NCBI GenBank assembly: GCA_018240565.1
Contig: JAFEFO010000034.1
Span: 62,001-126,000 of the forward strand
DNA length: 64,000 nt
Direction: 5' to 3'
From: Pseudomonadota bacterium
GTDB lineage: Bacteria; Pseudomonadota; Gammaproteobacteria; Xanthomonadales; Rhodanobacteraceae
A program made the translations under genes and the position numbers. A model generated the notes under the pieces. That model searched no databases and had not been told where the DNA came from. It worked only from the letters and a program-made list of their open reading frames with translations. This document shows, in pieces, positions 27,436 to 37,748 of the stretch (positions within the stretch are counted from its first letter, which is position 1; every line of letters starts with the position of its first letter).

Positions 27436-27519
27436 GCCAAACTCCCCAGTCGAGAATCCCCGTCAGGACAATCTAGCATCGGCCTTGTGAAAGTATCGTG
27501 ATTGCGCCGCGCATGAAGT

Positions 27520-28818
27520 TCAGCCGGCAAGAACGACAACACCGCATGACTGCGCCAGTTCCACGAATCCAGGGAACGACGTGGCCACATTGGCGCAATC
27601 GCTGATCCGCACTGGCGCGTCGGCGATCGCACCGGCTACGGCAAGACTCATGGCACAACGGTGATCGCCTGCGGAATCCGCCTCGCCGCCGGTGAATTTT
27701 CCACCTTCGATGATGGCGCCATCCGGCGTTTCCTCGATCCGCACCCCGAGCGCGCGCAAACCGCGGGCCATCACCGCGATGCGATCGGATTCCTTCACGC
27801 GCAATTCCGCCGCGCCGCGGATGCGCGTCGTCCCCTGCGCTGCCGCCGCGGCGACGAACAGGATCGGGAATTCGTCGATCATGTCGGGCACGATTTCAAT
27901 CGGTACGTCGATGCCGCGCAAGGGCGCATGACGCACGATGAGGTCGGCAATCGCCTCGCCAGCCTGTGTGCGCGGATTCGACTCGCGGATGTCGGCGCCC
28001 ATCGCGCGCAGCGCGCGCAGCAATCCCGTGCGGCGCGGATTCATGCCGACGTCGCGCAACAGCAGTTCCGACCCGGGCGCGAGCGTAGCCGCAACGATGA
28101 AAAACGCCGCCGAAGAAAAATCCGCCGGCACGCGGATGTCGGTTGCGCGCAGGCGGTGACCGCCACTCAATTTCGCCCAACCCGATCCGAATTCGATTGG
28201 CCAGCCGAAAGCGCGCAACATGCTTTCGGTATAGTCGCGCGTCGGATGCGGTTCGCTCACCCGCGTTGCGCCATCGGCATACAACCCGGCAAGCAAAATC
28301 GCCGATTTCACCTGCGCGCTGGCGACGGGCAACGCGTAGTCGATGCCACGCAACGTTCGCTTGCCGGCAATGCGAAGCGGCGGCAGACCTTCGCTCGATT
28401 CGATCTTCGCGCCCATGCGCGTGAGCGGTTCGATTACTCGGCGCATCGGTCGCTTCGACAGCGATGCATCGCCGGTCAACGTCGAGTCGAACTCTTGTCC
28501 GGCAAGCAAACCCGCCAGCAGTCGCATGCCGGTGCCGGCATTTCCGCAGTCGATCGGCGCATCCGGTGCGCGCAAGCCATGCAGACCGACGCCATGCACG
28601 ATGCGCTCGCTTGGTGCGGGTGCATCGATGCGCACGCCCATCTGCGCGAACGCGCGCGCGGTGGCGCGGGTATCCTCGCCTTCGAGAAATCCCGTGATGC
28701 GCGAGGTACCTTCGGCGATGGCGGCGAGCATGATCGCGCGGTGGGAAATGGACTTGTCGCCGGGAACCCGGACCTCGCCGCGCAACGGCCCCGACGGCGA
28801 ACTGATCCAATCAATCAT
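27520..28818 (-). CDS. aroA: 3-phosphoshikimate 1-carboxyvinyltransferase (EPSP synthase)
   Basis: A 432-residue enzyme that joins PEP to shikimate-3-phosphate in chorismate synthesis. Family signatures are 'GDKSISHRAIML' near the N-terminus, 'DCGNAGTGMRLLAGLLAG' (about 90-107) and 'ELRVKESDRI' (about 345-354). Its ATG overlaps the hisC stop by 4 bases. The gene continues the serC-serA-pheA-hisC-aroA block. Confidence 0.97.
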   Translation of the reverse strand: MIDWISSPSGPLRGEVRVPGDKSISHRAIMLAAIAEGTSRITGFLEGEDTRATARAFAQMGVRIDAPAPSERIVHGVGLHGLRAPDAPIDCGNAGTGMRLLAGLLAGQEFDSTLTGDASLSKRPMRRVIEPLTRMGAKIESSEGLPPLRIAGKRTLRGIDYALPVASAQVKSAILLAGLYADGATRVSEPHPTRDYTESMLRAFGWPIEFGSGWAKLSGGHRLRATDIRVPADFSSAAFFIVAATLAPGSELLLRDVGMNPRRTGLLRALRAMGADIRESNPRTQAGEAIADLIVRHAPLRGIDVPIEIVPDMIDEFPILFVAAAAAQGTTRIRGAAELRVKESDRIAVMARGLRALGVRIEETPDGAIIEGGKFTGGEADSAGDHRCAMSLAVAGAIADAPVRISDCANVATSFPGFVELAQSCGVVVLAG

Positions 28819-29921
28819 GAAAGGGCCGCCAACAGGCGTTCGTTCTCGGCACGCGATCCGACGCTGATGCGCAGGAATTGGTCCAATCCGTAGCCGCCCA
28901 TCGGGCGCGCGATGACGCCGCGCTCGAACAGCGAGTGTTCGATGGGCGCGGCATCGCGGGCAAAATCGACCAGCACGAAGTTGGTCTGCGAGGGAAGCGC
29001 GCGCAGGCCACGCGAGGACAGTTGCGTTGCCAGCCAGGATCGCTCGGCGAGATTGAACGCCTTCGAGCGGGCGACGTGATCGGGGTCGTCGAGAGCCGCT
29101 TGCGCGGCCGCCAATGCGAGCGAATTGACATTAAAAGACTCACGCAATCGTTCGATAATATTGATTATTTCAATCGAACTCGCGGCATAACCGATACGCA
29201 ATCCGGCCAGGCCATGGGCTTTGGAAAACGTGCGCGTGACGAGCAGGTTCGGGTACTTCGGCAAGAAGCGCAGGGCCGAGGTCAGCGCCGTATCATCGAC
29301 AAACTCGTGGTAGGCCTCGTCGACCACGACCAGGGTCGATTCCGGCACGCGTGCGAGGAAGTTCTCGAGCGCCGCATCGCCGAACCAGGTGCCGGTGGGA
29401 TTGTTCGGGTTGGCCAGGTACACGACGCGTGTATCGGCCCGGATCGCTTGGGCCATCGCATCCAGGTCGTGGCCGAGCGGCATGTTCGCGTGGTCGCGCG
29501 CGAGCGCGGGTACGCGCAGCGCCTGTGCACCCGCCGCCGCGGTGGCGATCGGAAACACCGCGAAGCCGAATTCGGAAAAAACGACGGACGTGCTTGCATC
29601 GGCGAAACACTGCGCGATCAGCATCAGCAATTCGTGCGAGCCGTTGCCAAGCACGATCTGGCCGACATCCACGCGCAGGCGCCGCGCCAACGCAGACTTC
29701 AGCGCGCCGCCAGACGGATCGGGATAGCGAAAGACTTCCGGCAGCGCCGCTTCGATCGCAGCGATGGCACGCGGACTCGGGCCCAGCGGATTCTCGTTCG
29801 AGCCCAATTCCGCCAGCGTCGCGCCGAAGCGCTCGCGCAAGGCGGGCAGGTCATGGCCGGGATCGTAGGCGCGCAGCGCGCGCGTGGCGGCGTTCGCCGG
29901 CACCGTCGCAGCGATGGTCAC
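28815..29921 (-). CDS. hisC: histidinol-phosphate/aromatic aminotransferase
   Basis: A 368-residue class-II-like, PLP-dependent aminotransferase. 'SNENPLGPSP' near residue 38, 'NPNNPTGTW' (about 160) and 'TRTFSKAHGLAGLRIGY' with the PLP Lys (about 220) are diagnostic. In the pheA-aroA context it may act on histidinol phosphate, on prephenate or phenylpyruvate, or on both. I chose the GTG at 29921, which overlaps the pheA stop as GTGA. A longer frame upstream lies inside pheA and has no homologous N-terminus. Confidence 0.93.
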   Translation of the reverse strand: MTIAATVPANAATRALRAYDPGHDLPALRERFGATLAELGSNENPLGPSPRAIAAIEAALPEVFRYPDPSGGALKSALARRLRVDVGQIVLGNGSHELLMLIAQCFADASTSVVFSEFGFAVFPIATAAAGAQALRVPALARDHANMPLGHDLDAMAQAIRADTRVVYLANPNNPTGTWFGDAALENFLARVPESTLVVVDEAYHEFVDDTALTSALRFLPKYPNLLVTRTFSKAHGLAGLRIGYAASSIEIINIIERLRESFNVNSLALAAAQAALDDPDHVARSKAFNLAERSWLATQLSSRGLRALPSQTNFVLVDFARDAAPIEHSLFERGVIARPMGGYGLDQFLRISVGSRAENERLLAALS

Positions 29922-31027
29922 GGCACCGCGACCGGATACGAGCCGAGCAGCTTGATCTGCGCGGCATGCTCCTCGAGTTGCGCAAACGCGCGCTGCATGG
30001 CCGCGTCCTCGACATGGCCGGCGAGATCGATGAAGAAACCGTACTCCCACTTGGCCTGGTGCGATGGCCGCGACTCGATGCGATTCATGCTGATGCCGTT
30101 GCGGGCGAATGGGCTGAGCACATGGAACAGCGCGCCGGGTTTGTCCTTGATGAATACCAGGATCGAGGTCCGATCGTGGCCGGAGGGCGGGAAAATCTGG
30201 CGGCCGAGCACGAGGAAGCGCGTCGTGTTGTCGTCGCGGTCCTCGATCGGGCTGGTGATCACCTTGCGCAGGCCGTAGACATGGCCGGCGGACTCACCGG
30301 CAATCGCGGCGGCATCGTCGGCATTGCGCGCGCGCCGCGCCGCTTCGGCATTGCTCGATACCGCAATTTTTTCCACCTTCGGCAAATTCGCACGCAGCCA
30401 ACCCTTGGTCTGGGCGAAGGACTGCGGATGCGAATACACGCGCTCGATGTCTTCGATGCGTCCGGAACGCGACAGAAGGAACTGGCGTACGCGCAATTCC
30501 ACTTCGCCGCAGATTTTCAGGTTCGAGGTCAGGAACATGTCCAGCGTGATCTGGATCGTGCCCTGCCCGGAATTTTCCACCGGCACGATGCCGAAATCGG
30601 CGTTGCCGCTTTCCACTTCCTGGAAGACTTCCTCGATGCTGGCCAAGGGCAAGCCGTGTGCCGAGCGACCGAAGTGTTTCATCACGGCCTGCTGGCTGAA
30701 GGTGCCTTCCGGGCCCAGGTAGCCAACCTTGAGCGGCTCCTGCTGGGCAAGGCACGCCGACATGATTTCGCGGAACACGTGCACGAGCACGTCATCGGAC
30801 AGCGGGCCTTCGTTGCGATCCACGACCATGCGCAGCACCTGCGCTTCGCGCTCGGGCCGGTAGTAATCCACCGCCGCGGCGAGCTTGCCCTTGGCGCGGC
30901 CAACCTGGTGCGCCCAGTTCGCGCGTTCGGCGATCAACTGCTGGATGTTGCGGTCGATGGCATCGATGCGCGCGCGCGCATCGGCGAGCGAAGGCGCAAC
31001 GGCAACGGTTTTTTTCGGTTTTGGCAT
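29918..31027 (-). CDS. pheA: bifunctional chorismate mutase/prephenate dehydratase (P-protein)
   Basis: A 369-residue enzyme of phenylalanine synthesis. Residues about 10-95 form the AroQ chorismate mutase ('RIDAIDRNIQQLIAERA', 'YYRPEREAQVLR'). About 105-280 form prephenate dehydratase ('VGYLGPEGTFSQQAV', 'PVENSGQGTI', 'NTTRFLVLG'). About 295-369 form an ACT domain ('DKPGALFHVLSPFARNGISMNRIESRP') that senses phenylalanine. The ATG at 31027 is chosen; it follows serA by 7 bases. Confidence 0.96.
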   Translation of the reverse strand: MPKPKKTVAVAPSLADARARIDAIDRNIQQLIAERANWAHQVGRAKGKLAAAVDYYRPEREAQVLRMVVDRNEGPLSDDVLVHVFREIMSACLAQQEPLKVGYLGPEGTFSQQAVMKHFGRSAHGLPLASIEEVFQEVESGNADFGIVPVENSGQGTIQITLDMFLTSNLKICGEVELRVRQFLLSRSGRIEDIERVYSHPQSFAQTKGWLRANLPKVEKIAVSSNAEAARRARNADDAAAIAGESAGHVYGLRKVITSPIEDRDDNTTRFLVLGRQIFPPSGHDRTSILVFIKDKPGALFHVLSPFARNGISMNRIESRPSHQAKWEYGFFIDLAGHVEDAAMQRAFAQLEEHAAQIKLLGSYPVAVP

Positions 31028-31034
31028 GGCCGCA

Positions 31035-32201
31035 TCAACCCGCGATCGAGCGTACGCAGAGGATCCCATCGATCCCGCCGATCGCGGCAACCAGCGCCGC
31101 ATCGGCCGGGGAATCGATATCGATCAAAGTATAGGCCAGGTCGCCGCGCGAGGCGTTGCGCATCTGCGCGATGTTCACGCCGGCGTCGCCGAGGACGTGC
31201 GAGAGCTGGCCGATCATGTTCGGGCGGTTGCTGTTGGCGATGCACAGGCGTGCCTTGCCCGCGCGCGCCATGCGCATGTTCGGGAAGTTCACCGAATTGT
31301 GCACGTTGCCGTTCTCGAGGAAATCGCGCAACTGGTCGACCACCATCACCGCGCAGTTCTCTTCGGCCTCACCGGTGGAGGCACCCAGATGCGGCAGGCC
31401 GATCACGCGCGCGTTGCCGATCAGGTCGGCGCTGGGGAAATCCGTGACGTAACGTCCGATGCGTCCACTGGCCAGGCCTTGCGCGAGCGCCGCCGCATCG
31501 ACGATGCCTTCGCGCGCGAAGTTGAGCAGGACAACGCCGGGACGCACGATCTCCAGCGCCGCCGCGCCGAAGATGCCGCGCGTGGCGTCGTTGAGCGGCA
31601 CGTGAAACGTGATGTAGTCCGCTGCCGCATACAGTTCGTTCAAGGAACCGGCCTTGGCCACATCCGCCGACAGCGCCCAGGCGCCATCGATGGTCATGTG
31701 CGGATCGAAGCCGAGCACGCGCATGCCAAGTGCATGCGCGGCATTGGCGACCTTCACCCCGATCGCGCCAAGGCCGACGACGCCGAGCGTCTTGCCGGCG
31801 AGTTCGGCGCCGACGAAGCGTTTCTTCTCGGCCTCGACCTTCTGGTGCAGGTCATCGCCGCCTTGCAGACCGCCGACGAAAGCGAGCGCCGCATCGAGGT
31901 TGCGCGCAGCGATCAGCATGCCGGCGACGACGAGTTCCTTGACGGCATTCGCGTTCGCACCCGGCGCATTGAATACTGGCACGCCGCGCTGACTGAACTC
32001 AGTCACCGGAATATTGTTGGTGCCCGCACCGGCACGCGCGACGGCCTTGATTGATGTGGCCAATGGCTTGCCGTGCATGTCCGCCGAGCGCAGCAGGATC
32101 GCATCCGGCGCGGCAACTTCGTTCGCCACCGCGTACAAATTTGCCGGCAACCGATCGAGTCCGTTGCGCGAGATATTGTTGAGGGTCTGGATCGTGAACA
32201 T
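31035..32201 (-). CDS. serA: D-3-phosphoglycerate dehydrogenase
   Basis: A 388-residue NAD-dependent 2-hydroxyacid dehydrogenase, first step of serine synthesis. 'RAGAGTNNIP' and the Rossmann motif 'GVVGLGAIGVKVA' (about 140-152) are clear. The catalytic Arg/Glu/His are in 'NFAREGIVD', 'ASTGEAEENCA' and 'GLPHLGAST'. The last about 75 residues are an ACT domain ('NMIGQLSHVLGDAGVNI'). The true ATG is at 32201. The frame stays open further upstream only because a palindromic repeat is readable, and that repeat supplies the GGGGAGA ribosome binding site. Confidence 0.95.
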   Translation of the reverse strand: MFTIQTLNNISRNGLDRLPANLYAVANEVAAPDAILLRSADMHGKPLATSIKAVARAGAGTNNIPVTEFSQRGVPVFNAPGANANAVKELVVAGMLIAARNLDAALAFVGGLQGGDDLHQKVEAEKKRFVGAELAGKTLGVVGLGAIGVKVANAAHALGMRVLGFDPHMTIDGAWALSADVAKAGSLNELYAAADYITFHVPLNDATRGIFGAAALEIVRPGVVLLNFAREGIVDAAALAQGLASGRIGRYVTDFPSADLIGNARVIGLPHLGASTGEAEENCAVMVVDQLRDFLENGNVHNSVNFPNMRMARAGKARLCIANSNRPNMIGQLSHVLGDAGVNIAQMRNASRGDLAYTLIDIDSPADAALVAAIGGIDGILCVRSIAG

Positions 32202-32205
32202 CTTC

Positions 32206-32263
32206 TTCTCCCCCTCTCCCCTGCTTGCGGGGGAGAGGGTTGGGGTGAGGGGGTGGAGTTCGA
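32206..32263. repeat. GC-rich palindromic repeat, copy A
   Basis: An intergenic element between serC and serA with the stem CCCTCTCCCC...GGGGGAGAGGG and a tail TTGGGGTGAGGG. Its serA-proximal edge reads GAGGGGGAGAAGAAG before the serA ATG, so it doubles as Shine-Dalgarno. The same sequence type occurs before efpL at 60128-60175. Confidence 0.75.
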
Positions 32264-32269
32264 CCTGCG

Positions 32270-32320
32270 TCACCCCCTCCCCCTAGCCCTCTCCCCCAAC
32301 GGCAGTTGGAGGAGAGGGGA
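32270..32320. repeat. GC-rich palindromic repeat, copy B (inverted)
   Basis: A second copy, inverted relative to copy A: CACCCCCTCCCCCTAGCCCT, then CTCCCCCAAC..GTTGGAGGAGAGGGG. Together the two copies nearly fill the serC-serA gap and could pair as one large hairpin in the mRNA. Confidence 0.7.
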
Positions 32321-32323
32321 CTT

Positions 32324-33406
32324 TCAAGCATTGCGTGCGGCAAAATCTTTCATGAAATCCACCAATGCCTGCACGCCTTCCAGCGGCATGGCGTTGTACA
32401 GCGAGGCGCGCATGCCGCCGACGGCGCGATGGCCCTTGAGTGCCATCAGTCCCGCCGCTTCGGCGTCCTTCAGGAACACCGCATCGAGTTCTTCGCGTGG
32501 CAGCGTGAACGGCACATTCATCCACGAACGCGCGGATTTTTCCACCGGGTTCTTGTAGAAATTCGAACTATCGATATAGCCATAAAGAAGGCTGGCCTTG
32601 GCGCGATTGCGTTCGCCCATCGCCGCAACTCCGCCCTGCTCCATCAGCCATTCGAATACGAGCCCAGCGAGGTACCAGCCAAACGTGTTCGGCGTGTTGA
32701 GCATGGATTCATTCGCCGCATGCTCGGCGTAGTTGAAGATCTTCGGCATCTCCTGCGGGCAGCGTGCGAGCAGATCCTCGCGCACGATCATCACCACCAG
32801 GCCCGATGCGCCGATGTTCTTCTGTGCGCCGGCGTAGATGACGCCGAACTTCGACACATCGATCGGCCGCGACAGGATGTTCGAGGACATGTCGGCGACG
32901 AGCGGCACGTCGCCGGCATCGGGGATGTCGTGGAACTCGACGCCGTGGATCGTCTCATTCGGCGTGTAATGCAGATACGCCGCCTGCGCATCGACCTGCC
33001 ACTGCGTGCGCGACGGTATCGACGTGTAGCTTCCCTCGGCGCCGCTGGCGGCGATGCGCACGCGTGCGAGCGGCTTGGCTTCCTTGGCGGCCTTCTCGCT
33101 CCAGTGGCCGGTCAGCACGTAGTCCACGCCCTGGTCGCGGCGCGCGAAATTCATCGGAATCTGGGCGAAATGCTGCGTCGCGCCACCTTGCAGGAACAAC
33201 ACCTTGTAGCTAGACGGAATGCCCATCAAGGTGCGCAGATCCTGCTCGGATTTTTTCGCCATGGCGACGAAATCCTTGCCGCGGTGGCTGACTTCCATGA
33301 CGCTGGCGCGGGCTTTGCCCCATTCCAGCATTTCGGATTGGGCGCGGCGTAACACGGATTCGGGCAGCGTCGCGGGGCCGGCGCTGAAATTGAAGGTTCG
33401 GCTCAT
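32324..33406 (-). CDS. serC: phosphoserine aminotransferase
   Basis: A 360-residue class V PLP aminotransferase of serine and pyridoxal synthesis. It starts 'FNFSAGPATLPESVL', typical for SerC, and has 'LFLQGGATQHFAQIPMN' and the PLP Lys region 'FGVIYAGAQKNIGASG' (about 190-205). GGAG precedes the ATG by 7 bases. It opens the amino-acid biosynthesis block and lies 42 bases after the PAS-GGDEF-EAL gene. Confidence 0.97.
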   Translation of the reverse strand: MSRTFNFSAGPATLPESVLRRAQSEMLEWGKARASVMEVSHRGKDFVAMAKKSEQDLRTLMGIPSSYKVLFLQGGATQHFAQIPMNFARRDQGVDYVLTGHWSEKAAKEAKPLARVRIAASGAEGSYTSIPSRTQWQVDAQAAYLHYTPNETIHGVEFHDIPDAGDVPLVADMSSNILSRPIDVSKFGVIYAGAQKNIGASGLVVMIVREDLLARCPQEMPKIFNYAEHAANESMLNTPNTFGWYLAGLVFEWLMEQGGVAAMGERNRAKASLLYGYIDSSNFYKNPVEKSARSWMNVPFTLPREELDAVFLKDAEAAGLMALKGHRAVGGMRASLYNAMPLEGVQALVDFMKDFAARNA

Positions 33407-33448
33407 GGTTCACTCCAGGGAGGAACCCATTATGCCGCAGCGCAACAG

Positions 33449-36400
33449 TTACGCAACCGCGGAGGGTGAGGAATCGGACTGGTTGGCGAAACCGCGTTCA
33501 AGCAGCGCTTCAAACTCGTTTTGCGGCAATGCCGGCGCGTAGAGGAATCCCTGCGCCACGCGGCAGCCCAGGTCGCCAAGCAGGCTGGCCTGTTCGGTGG
33601 TTTCCACGCCTTCGGCGATGAGATCCAGGCGCAGGTCTTCCGCGAACGCGGCGATCGTGCGCACGATCGCGCGATGGCGGAAGTTCGTCGCCATGTCGCG
33701 GATGAAGCTGCGGTCGATCTTGAGCGCATCGAACGGCGACGCGGCGAAGGAATCCAGCGATGAATAGCCGGTGCCGAAATCGTCGACGACCAGCGACACG
33801 CCCAGTTGTTTCAATCCTTCGAGAGTTTGCGCCGCCTGTTCGCGGCCACGGCGGAACACGGTTTCGGTGATCTCCAGCGCGAGTGTCTGCGGATCCAGGC
33901 CGGTGCGCCGCAACACGGCGTGCAGGTGCTCGAGCAGATTCGGATCGGCAAACTGGCGGTCGTCGACGTTCACGCTTGCGCGCAAGCGCGCATGTGCGGG
34001 AAATCGTCGTTGCCAGCGCAAGGCGTTCGTGCACACCTGTTCAAGCACCCACCAGTCGATCGCGGCCAAGGTGCCTGTCTCCTCCGCGACGTCGAGAAAA
34101 TCGGGCGGAAACAACAAACCGCGCTGCGGATGTTGCCAGCGCACCAGTGCTTCGAACCCGATGACGTGACCGTCGCGCAGTTCCACGATCGGCTGGTGGA
34201 AAATGCGGAACTCGCCGCGTTCCAGCGCGAAGCGCAGGTCCGTTTCCATCTGCAGGCGCGTGCGCGCCGCCGCGTGCATGGCGTCGTCGAAAATGACGTA
34301 GGCCGACTTGCCACCGGCCTTGGCGCGATACATGGCGGTGTCGGCATCGCGCAGCAACTGGTCGGGCGTCTGGTAATCCGGTCGCCCGAGCACGACGCCC
34401 ACGCTGGCACCGGAAAAAACGCGGTGGCCACGGACATCGAAGGAAGCGGCCAGCAAGGCGAGCACGCGCTGCGCCAATTGCTCGGCACGACCCAGCGGAC
34501 ACGGGCCGTGCGGCAACAGGGTGAACTCGTCGCCGCCGTAGCGTGCAACGAGGCACTGCCCGCCAAGTTCGGTGCGCAGACAATCGCCAATCTGCGTGAG
34601 CAATTCATCGCCGCTGGCGTGACCCAGGCTGTCGTTGACCAGCTTGAAGCCGTCCAGGTCGAGAAACAGCAAGGCATAGTGATAGTCGCCGCTCGCGCGC
34701 GCATGCGCGATCGTCTGCACCAGTTGGCGTTCGAAATACACGCGATTGGGCAAACCGGTGAGCAGATCGTGCGCCGCGTTGTGCTCGAGTTCATGCTGCA
34801 CGCGCAATTGTGCCGTCACGTCGCGCACCGTCCCGGTCGCGTAAAGCTTGCCGTTCATTTCCACGACACCGGCGCTCACCACCACGTCGATGCGTTCACC
34901 ATCGCGGCGCACGAGCACGGTGCTGTAATCGCCACCGGTCGCCTTGCCGGCGCGATAGCGATCGAAACGCGCCTCCAGTTTCTGGCTCGATTCCGGCGGC
35001 ACCAGGATGCGGAAATCGGCACCCGTCAATTCAGCTTCCGAGTAACCGAACATGGCGGCAAAGGCTGCGTTGACGTAGGTATAGCGGTCGCCGAGCAGCA
35101 TGTATACGCCAACCTGGCTGTGTTCGACCAGGGTGCGGAAGCGTGCTTCGGATTCCGTCAGCGCCACTTCGGCGCGGCGGCGCGCGCTGATGTCCTGCGC
35201 CGACCCTTCCGTCCATTGGACATCGCCGTTGCCGTTGCGCACGATCTGGGCGCGCACTTCGGCCTGGATCACCGTCCCATCGCAGCGAATGGCATCGAAT
35301 TCGAAGGTCATCGGCCCGGCGCTGGCAACGAGTCGCGCCAGCACTTCCTTGCGCTGCATGGGGCTGGCGTAGAAATCGCCGATATCGCGCCCGGATTCGA
35401 GCAGGGCGGAAGCATCGGCGTAACCGAGGATGCGGGCGAAGGCATCGTTCGCGGCAGCGATGCGGCCATCGAGCGTGGAGCGGAACATGCCGGCGACGGA
35501 GTTCTGGAACATCTCGCGATAATTGCGTTCGGCCGTTTCCAGCGCCTGGCGCTGGCGATGCTCGTCCGTAACATCGCGCGCGGTGCCGGTGTTTGCGAGA
35601 CGACCGCCGATATCAACGGTGCCGGCATGGATATGCAACAGCCGGCGTTCGCCGTCCTTGCGCAACAGGATCGTGTCGTAAACCTGTCCTTGCTGCTCAC
35701 CCCGGTGCAGCGCGCGACAGCGTTGCATCTGGTCCGCCAAGGCTTCGGGTGCGATCAGGCGCGGATAGTGAATGCCCACCAGTTCATCCACGCTGTAGTC
35801 GAGGATGCGGGCAAGTGCCTCGTTGACGAAACCGAAGACGCCGTCCTGATGGATGAGAAACACGCCGTCATGACTGCTGTCGACCAGGATTCGATACAGC
35901 GCCTCGGATTCGCGCAGGCGTTCCTCGGCATGCAGCTGTTCGGAGATGTCGCGGATCGAGCCTTCGTAGAACAGCACCTTGCCATTGGCATCGACCACGC
36001 GACGCGCATTCTCGAGGATCCAGGCGATGGAGCCATCGCGGCGGACGATGCGCGCGCGTTCGTTTTCGAACTGCCCGTGCGCGTCGAGCAAGGCATACAA
36101 GCGCGCGGTGCAATCGGCGTCGGCATACAGCTGGTTGGCCCGGTACGTTGCGGTCTCGGCCAGCATCTGCGTCGCCGTTGCGTAGCCGAAGATGCGCGCC
36201 ATGGCCGGATTCAGGTCGATCCAGCCGCCATTGGGCAGACTGCGGTACAAACCTTCAGCCGCGGACAGGAACAGCGCGTGGTAGCTGCCAGGATCCAGCG
36301 GCAACGCTTCGGCAGCGTCGCCGCGTACTTGCTGGAACACGGCGAGCACGTAGGCCGATCCTGCCTCTTCGAACAACTCGCAGAACAGCAAGGCCTTGCG

Positions 36401-36658
36401 CTGTTCTCCATCGCGAGTGCAGAAGGCGACGGTCTCGCCGCAGATCTGCCGCTCACTGCGCAGTCGCGCCCAGATCGATGCGCTGACACTCAAGTCAGGC
36501 CAGAATCCGAACTCGGACGTGCGTTTGCCGACGACATCAGCAAGGCGATAGCCCAACGCATTTTCGAGCGCCGGATTGACATCCACGACGCAACCTTCGC
36601 CGGCATCGAGTATTGCCACCAGGCTTGATGAGTAATGAAACGCGCCTGCGAGTTTCAT
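33449..36658 (-). CDS. multi-PAS diguanylate cyclase/phosphodiesterase (GGDEF-EAL)
   Basis: A 1069-residue c-di-GMP signalling protein without membrane helices, hence cytoplasmic. Five PAS domains lie at about 5-115, 125-245, 250-370, 375-495 and 500-620. A GGDEF domain follows (about 630-790, intact 'YGGDEF', residues 708-712) and then an EAL domain (about 805-1055, intact 'FEALVRW' with Glu836 and '[10 protein letters not shown]'). Both catalytic signatures are complete, so it could make or degrade c-di-GMP. The RxxD product-inhibition site five residues before GGDEF is absent. What the PAS domains sense is unknown. Confidence 0.93.
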   Translation of the reverse strand: MKLAGAFHYSSSLVAILDAGEGCVVDVNPALENALGYRLADVVGKRTSEFGFWPDLSVSASIWARLRSERQICGETVAFCTRDGEQRKALLFCELFEEAGSAYVLAVFQQVRGDAAEALPLDPGSYHALFLSAAEGLYRSLPNGGWIDLNPAMARIFGYATATQMLAETATYRANQLYADADCTARLYALLDAHGQFENERARIVRRDGSIAWILENARRVVDANGKVLFYEGSIRDISEQLHAEERLRESEALYRILVDSSHDGVFLIHQDGVFGFVNEALARILDYSVDELVGIHYPRLIAPEALADQMQRCRALHRGEQQGQVYDTILLRKDGERRLLHIHAGTVDIGGRLANTGTARDVTDEHRQRQALETAERNYREMFQNSVAGMFRSTLDGRIAAANDAFARILGYADASALLESGRDIGDFYASPMQRKEVLARLVASAGPMTFEFDAIRCDGTVIQAEVRAQIVRNGNGDVQWTEGSAQDISARRRAEVALTESEARFRTLVEHSQVGVYMLLGDRYTYVNAAFAAMFGYSEAELTGADFRILVPPESSQKLEARFDRYRAGKATGGDYSTVLVRRDGERIDVVVSAGVVEMNGKLYATGTVRDVTAQLRVQHELEHNAAHDLLTGLPNRVYFERQLVQTIAHARASGDYHYALLFLDLDGFKLVNDSLGHASGDELLTQIGDCLRTELGGQCLVARYGGDEFTLLPHGPCPLGRAEQLAQRVLALLAASFDVRGHRVFSGASVGVVLGRPDYQTPDQLLRDADTAMYRAKAGGKSAYVIFDDAMHAAARTRLQMETDLRFALERGEFRIFHQPIVELRDGHVIGFEALVRWQHPQRGLLFPPDFLDVAEETGTLAAIDWWVLEQVCTNALRWQRRFPAHARLRASVNVDDRQFADPNLLEHLHAVLRRTGLDPQTLALEITETVFRRGREQAAQTLEGLKQLGVSLVVDDFGTGYSSLDSFAASPFDALKIDRSFIRDMATNFRHRAIVRTIAAFAEDLRLDLIAEGVETTEQASLLGDLGCRVAQGFLYAPALPQNEFEALLERGFANQSDSSPSAVA

Positions 36659-36770
36659 GCCCCTGATTCGACGATGGTTTGGAGTCCTTGGCGGCGAGTA
36701 TAGCGCCGCGAAGCCGGCTGGAAGCTATTCGCCGAATCGCCGGTCTAGGATGCACAATCGGGAATTGCAC

Positions 36771-37748
36771 ATGAACGTTTCCACGCCCTCGCCCTCGACC
36801 ATCACGCCGGAACCGGTTTATCGGCGCCGCCGCGAAGTGCTCAAGCTGATTGGCCTCGGCGCCGCCGGATTGGCCACGGGTTGCAGCTCGCAAGCCGCAC
36901 CGTCGACTCCGCCACCGCCAACACCGGCTTCCGCCGACGCGCTGACCATTGCCCGCCGTGTCGACGACGCGGGCGGCGCGGCGCAAACCACGCTTGCCGA
37001 TGCAACGCACTACAACAATTTCTACGAGTTCGGCACCGCCAAGGACGATCCGGCGAAGCATTCCGGCCGCTTCCAGCCACGTCCGTGGAGCGTGGAAGTC
37101 GGCGGGCTCGCGCAGGACACCGGCCGCTTCACGCTCGAAGACATCCTCAAGGGCCAGGTCCTGGAAGAACGCGTCTATCGCATGCGTTGCGTCGAGGCCT
37201 GGTCGATGGTGATTCCCTGGGTCGGCTTTCCGCTCGGCAACCTGATCAAGCGCTTCAAACCGCTGGCATCGGCGAAGTACGTCGCCTTCACCACCGTCGA
37301 GCGACCAACGCAAATGCCCGGGCAGAACACCCGTGTGCTCGACTGGCCCTATCGCGAAGGCCTGCGCTTGGACGAAGCCATGCATCCGCTGACCCTGCTC
37401 GCCGTGGGCATGTACGGCCGCACCTTGCCGAACCAGAACGGCGCACCGCTGCGCCTGGTGGTGCCATGGAAGTACGGCTTCAAGGGCATCAAGTCGATCG
37501 TGAAGATCGAATTCGTCGAACGCCAGCCGCGCACCACGTGGAACGTGATGGCGCCGGACGAATACGGCTTCTATGCCAACGTCAATCCGGCGGTGGATCA
37601 TCCGCGCTGGAGCCAGGCGACCGAGCGCCGCATCGCCGGCAGCGGCTTCAACCTGTTCGGCAACCGCATCGCCACGTTGCCGTTCAACGGCTACGCCGAG
37701 CAGGTGGCGCACCTGTATGCCGGCATGGACCTGCGGCGGAATTTCTGA
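36771..37748 (+). CDS. msrP: periplasmic methionine-sulfoxide reductase, molybdopterin subunit
   Basis: A 325-residue molybdoenzyme that repairs oxidised methionines in periplasmic proteins. The N-terminal twin-arginine signal reads '[15 protein letters not shown]' (about 20-34). '[13 protein letters not shown]' (about 80) and '[19 protein letters not shown]' with the Mo-ligating Cys (about 142) are family hallmarks. The ATG at 36771 is preceded by GGGA; an alternative ATG lies 21 bases upstream. msrQ overlaps by one base. Confidence 0.95.
   Translation: MNVSTPSPSTITPEPVYRRRREVLKLIGLGAAGLATGCSSQAAPSTPPPPTPASADALTIARRVDDAGGAAQTTLADATHYNNFYEFGTAKDDPAKHSGRFQPRPWSVEVGGLAQDTGRFTLEDILKGQVLEERVYRMRCVEAWSMVIPWVGFPLGNLIKRFKPLASAKYVAFTTVERPTQMPGQNTRVLDWPYREGLRLDEAMHPLTLLAVGMYGRTLPNQNGAPLRLVVPWKYGFKGIKSIVKIEFVERQPRTTWNVMAPDEYGFYANVNPAVDHPRWSQATERRIAGSGFNLFGNRIATLPFNGYAEQVAHLYAGMDLRRNF

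Noticed and set aside
29922..30050. N-terminal extension of hisC into pheA
   Set aside because: The extra Arg-rich residues are a shadow of the ACT domain of pheA; GTG at 29921 gives the normal length and a GTGA overlap.
32202..32273. N-terminal extension of serA ('HPLTPTLSPASRGEGE')
   Set aside because: This is the translation of a palindromic repeat with no homology to SerA; a strong ribosome binding site points to the ATG at 32201.
32206..32320. Possible CRISPR-like repeat pair
   Set aside because: Only two inverted copies, no regular spacers and no cas genes; it is a dispersed palindrome.
33806..36628. A 940-codon plus-strand frame antisense to the GGDEF-EAL gene
   Set aside because: Shadow frame; the minus strand has five PAS domains and intact GGDEF and EAL motifs.
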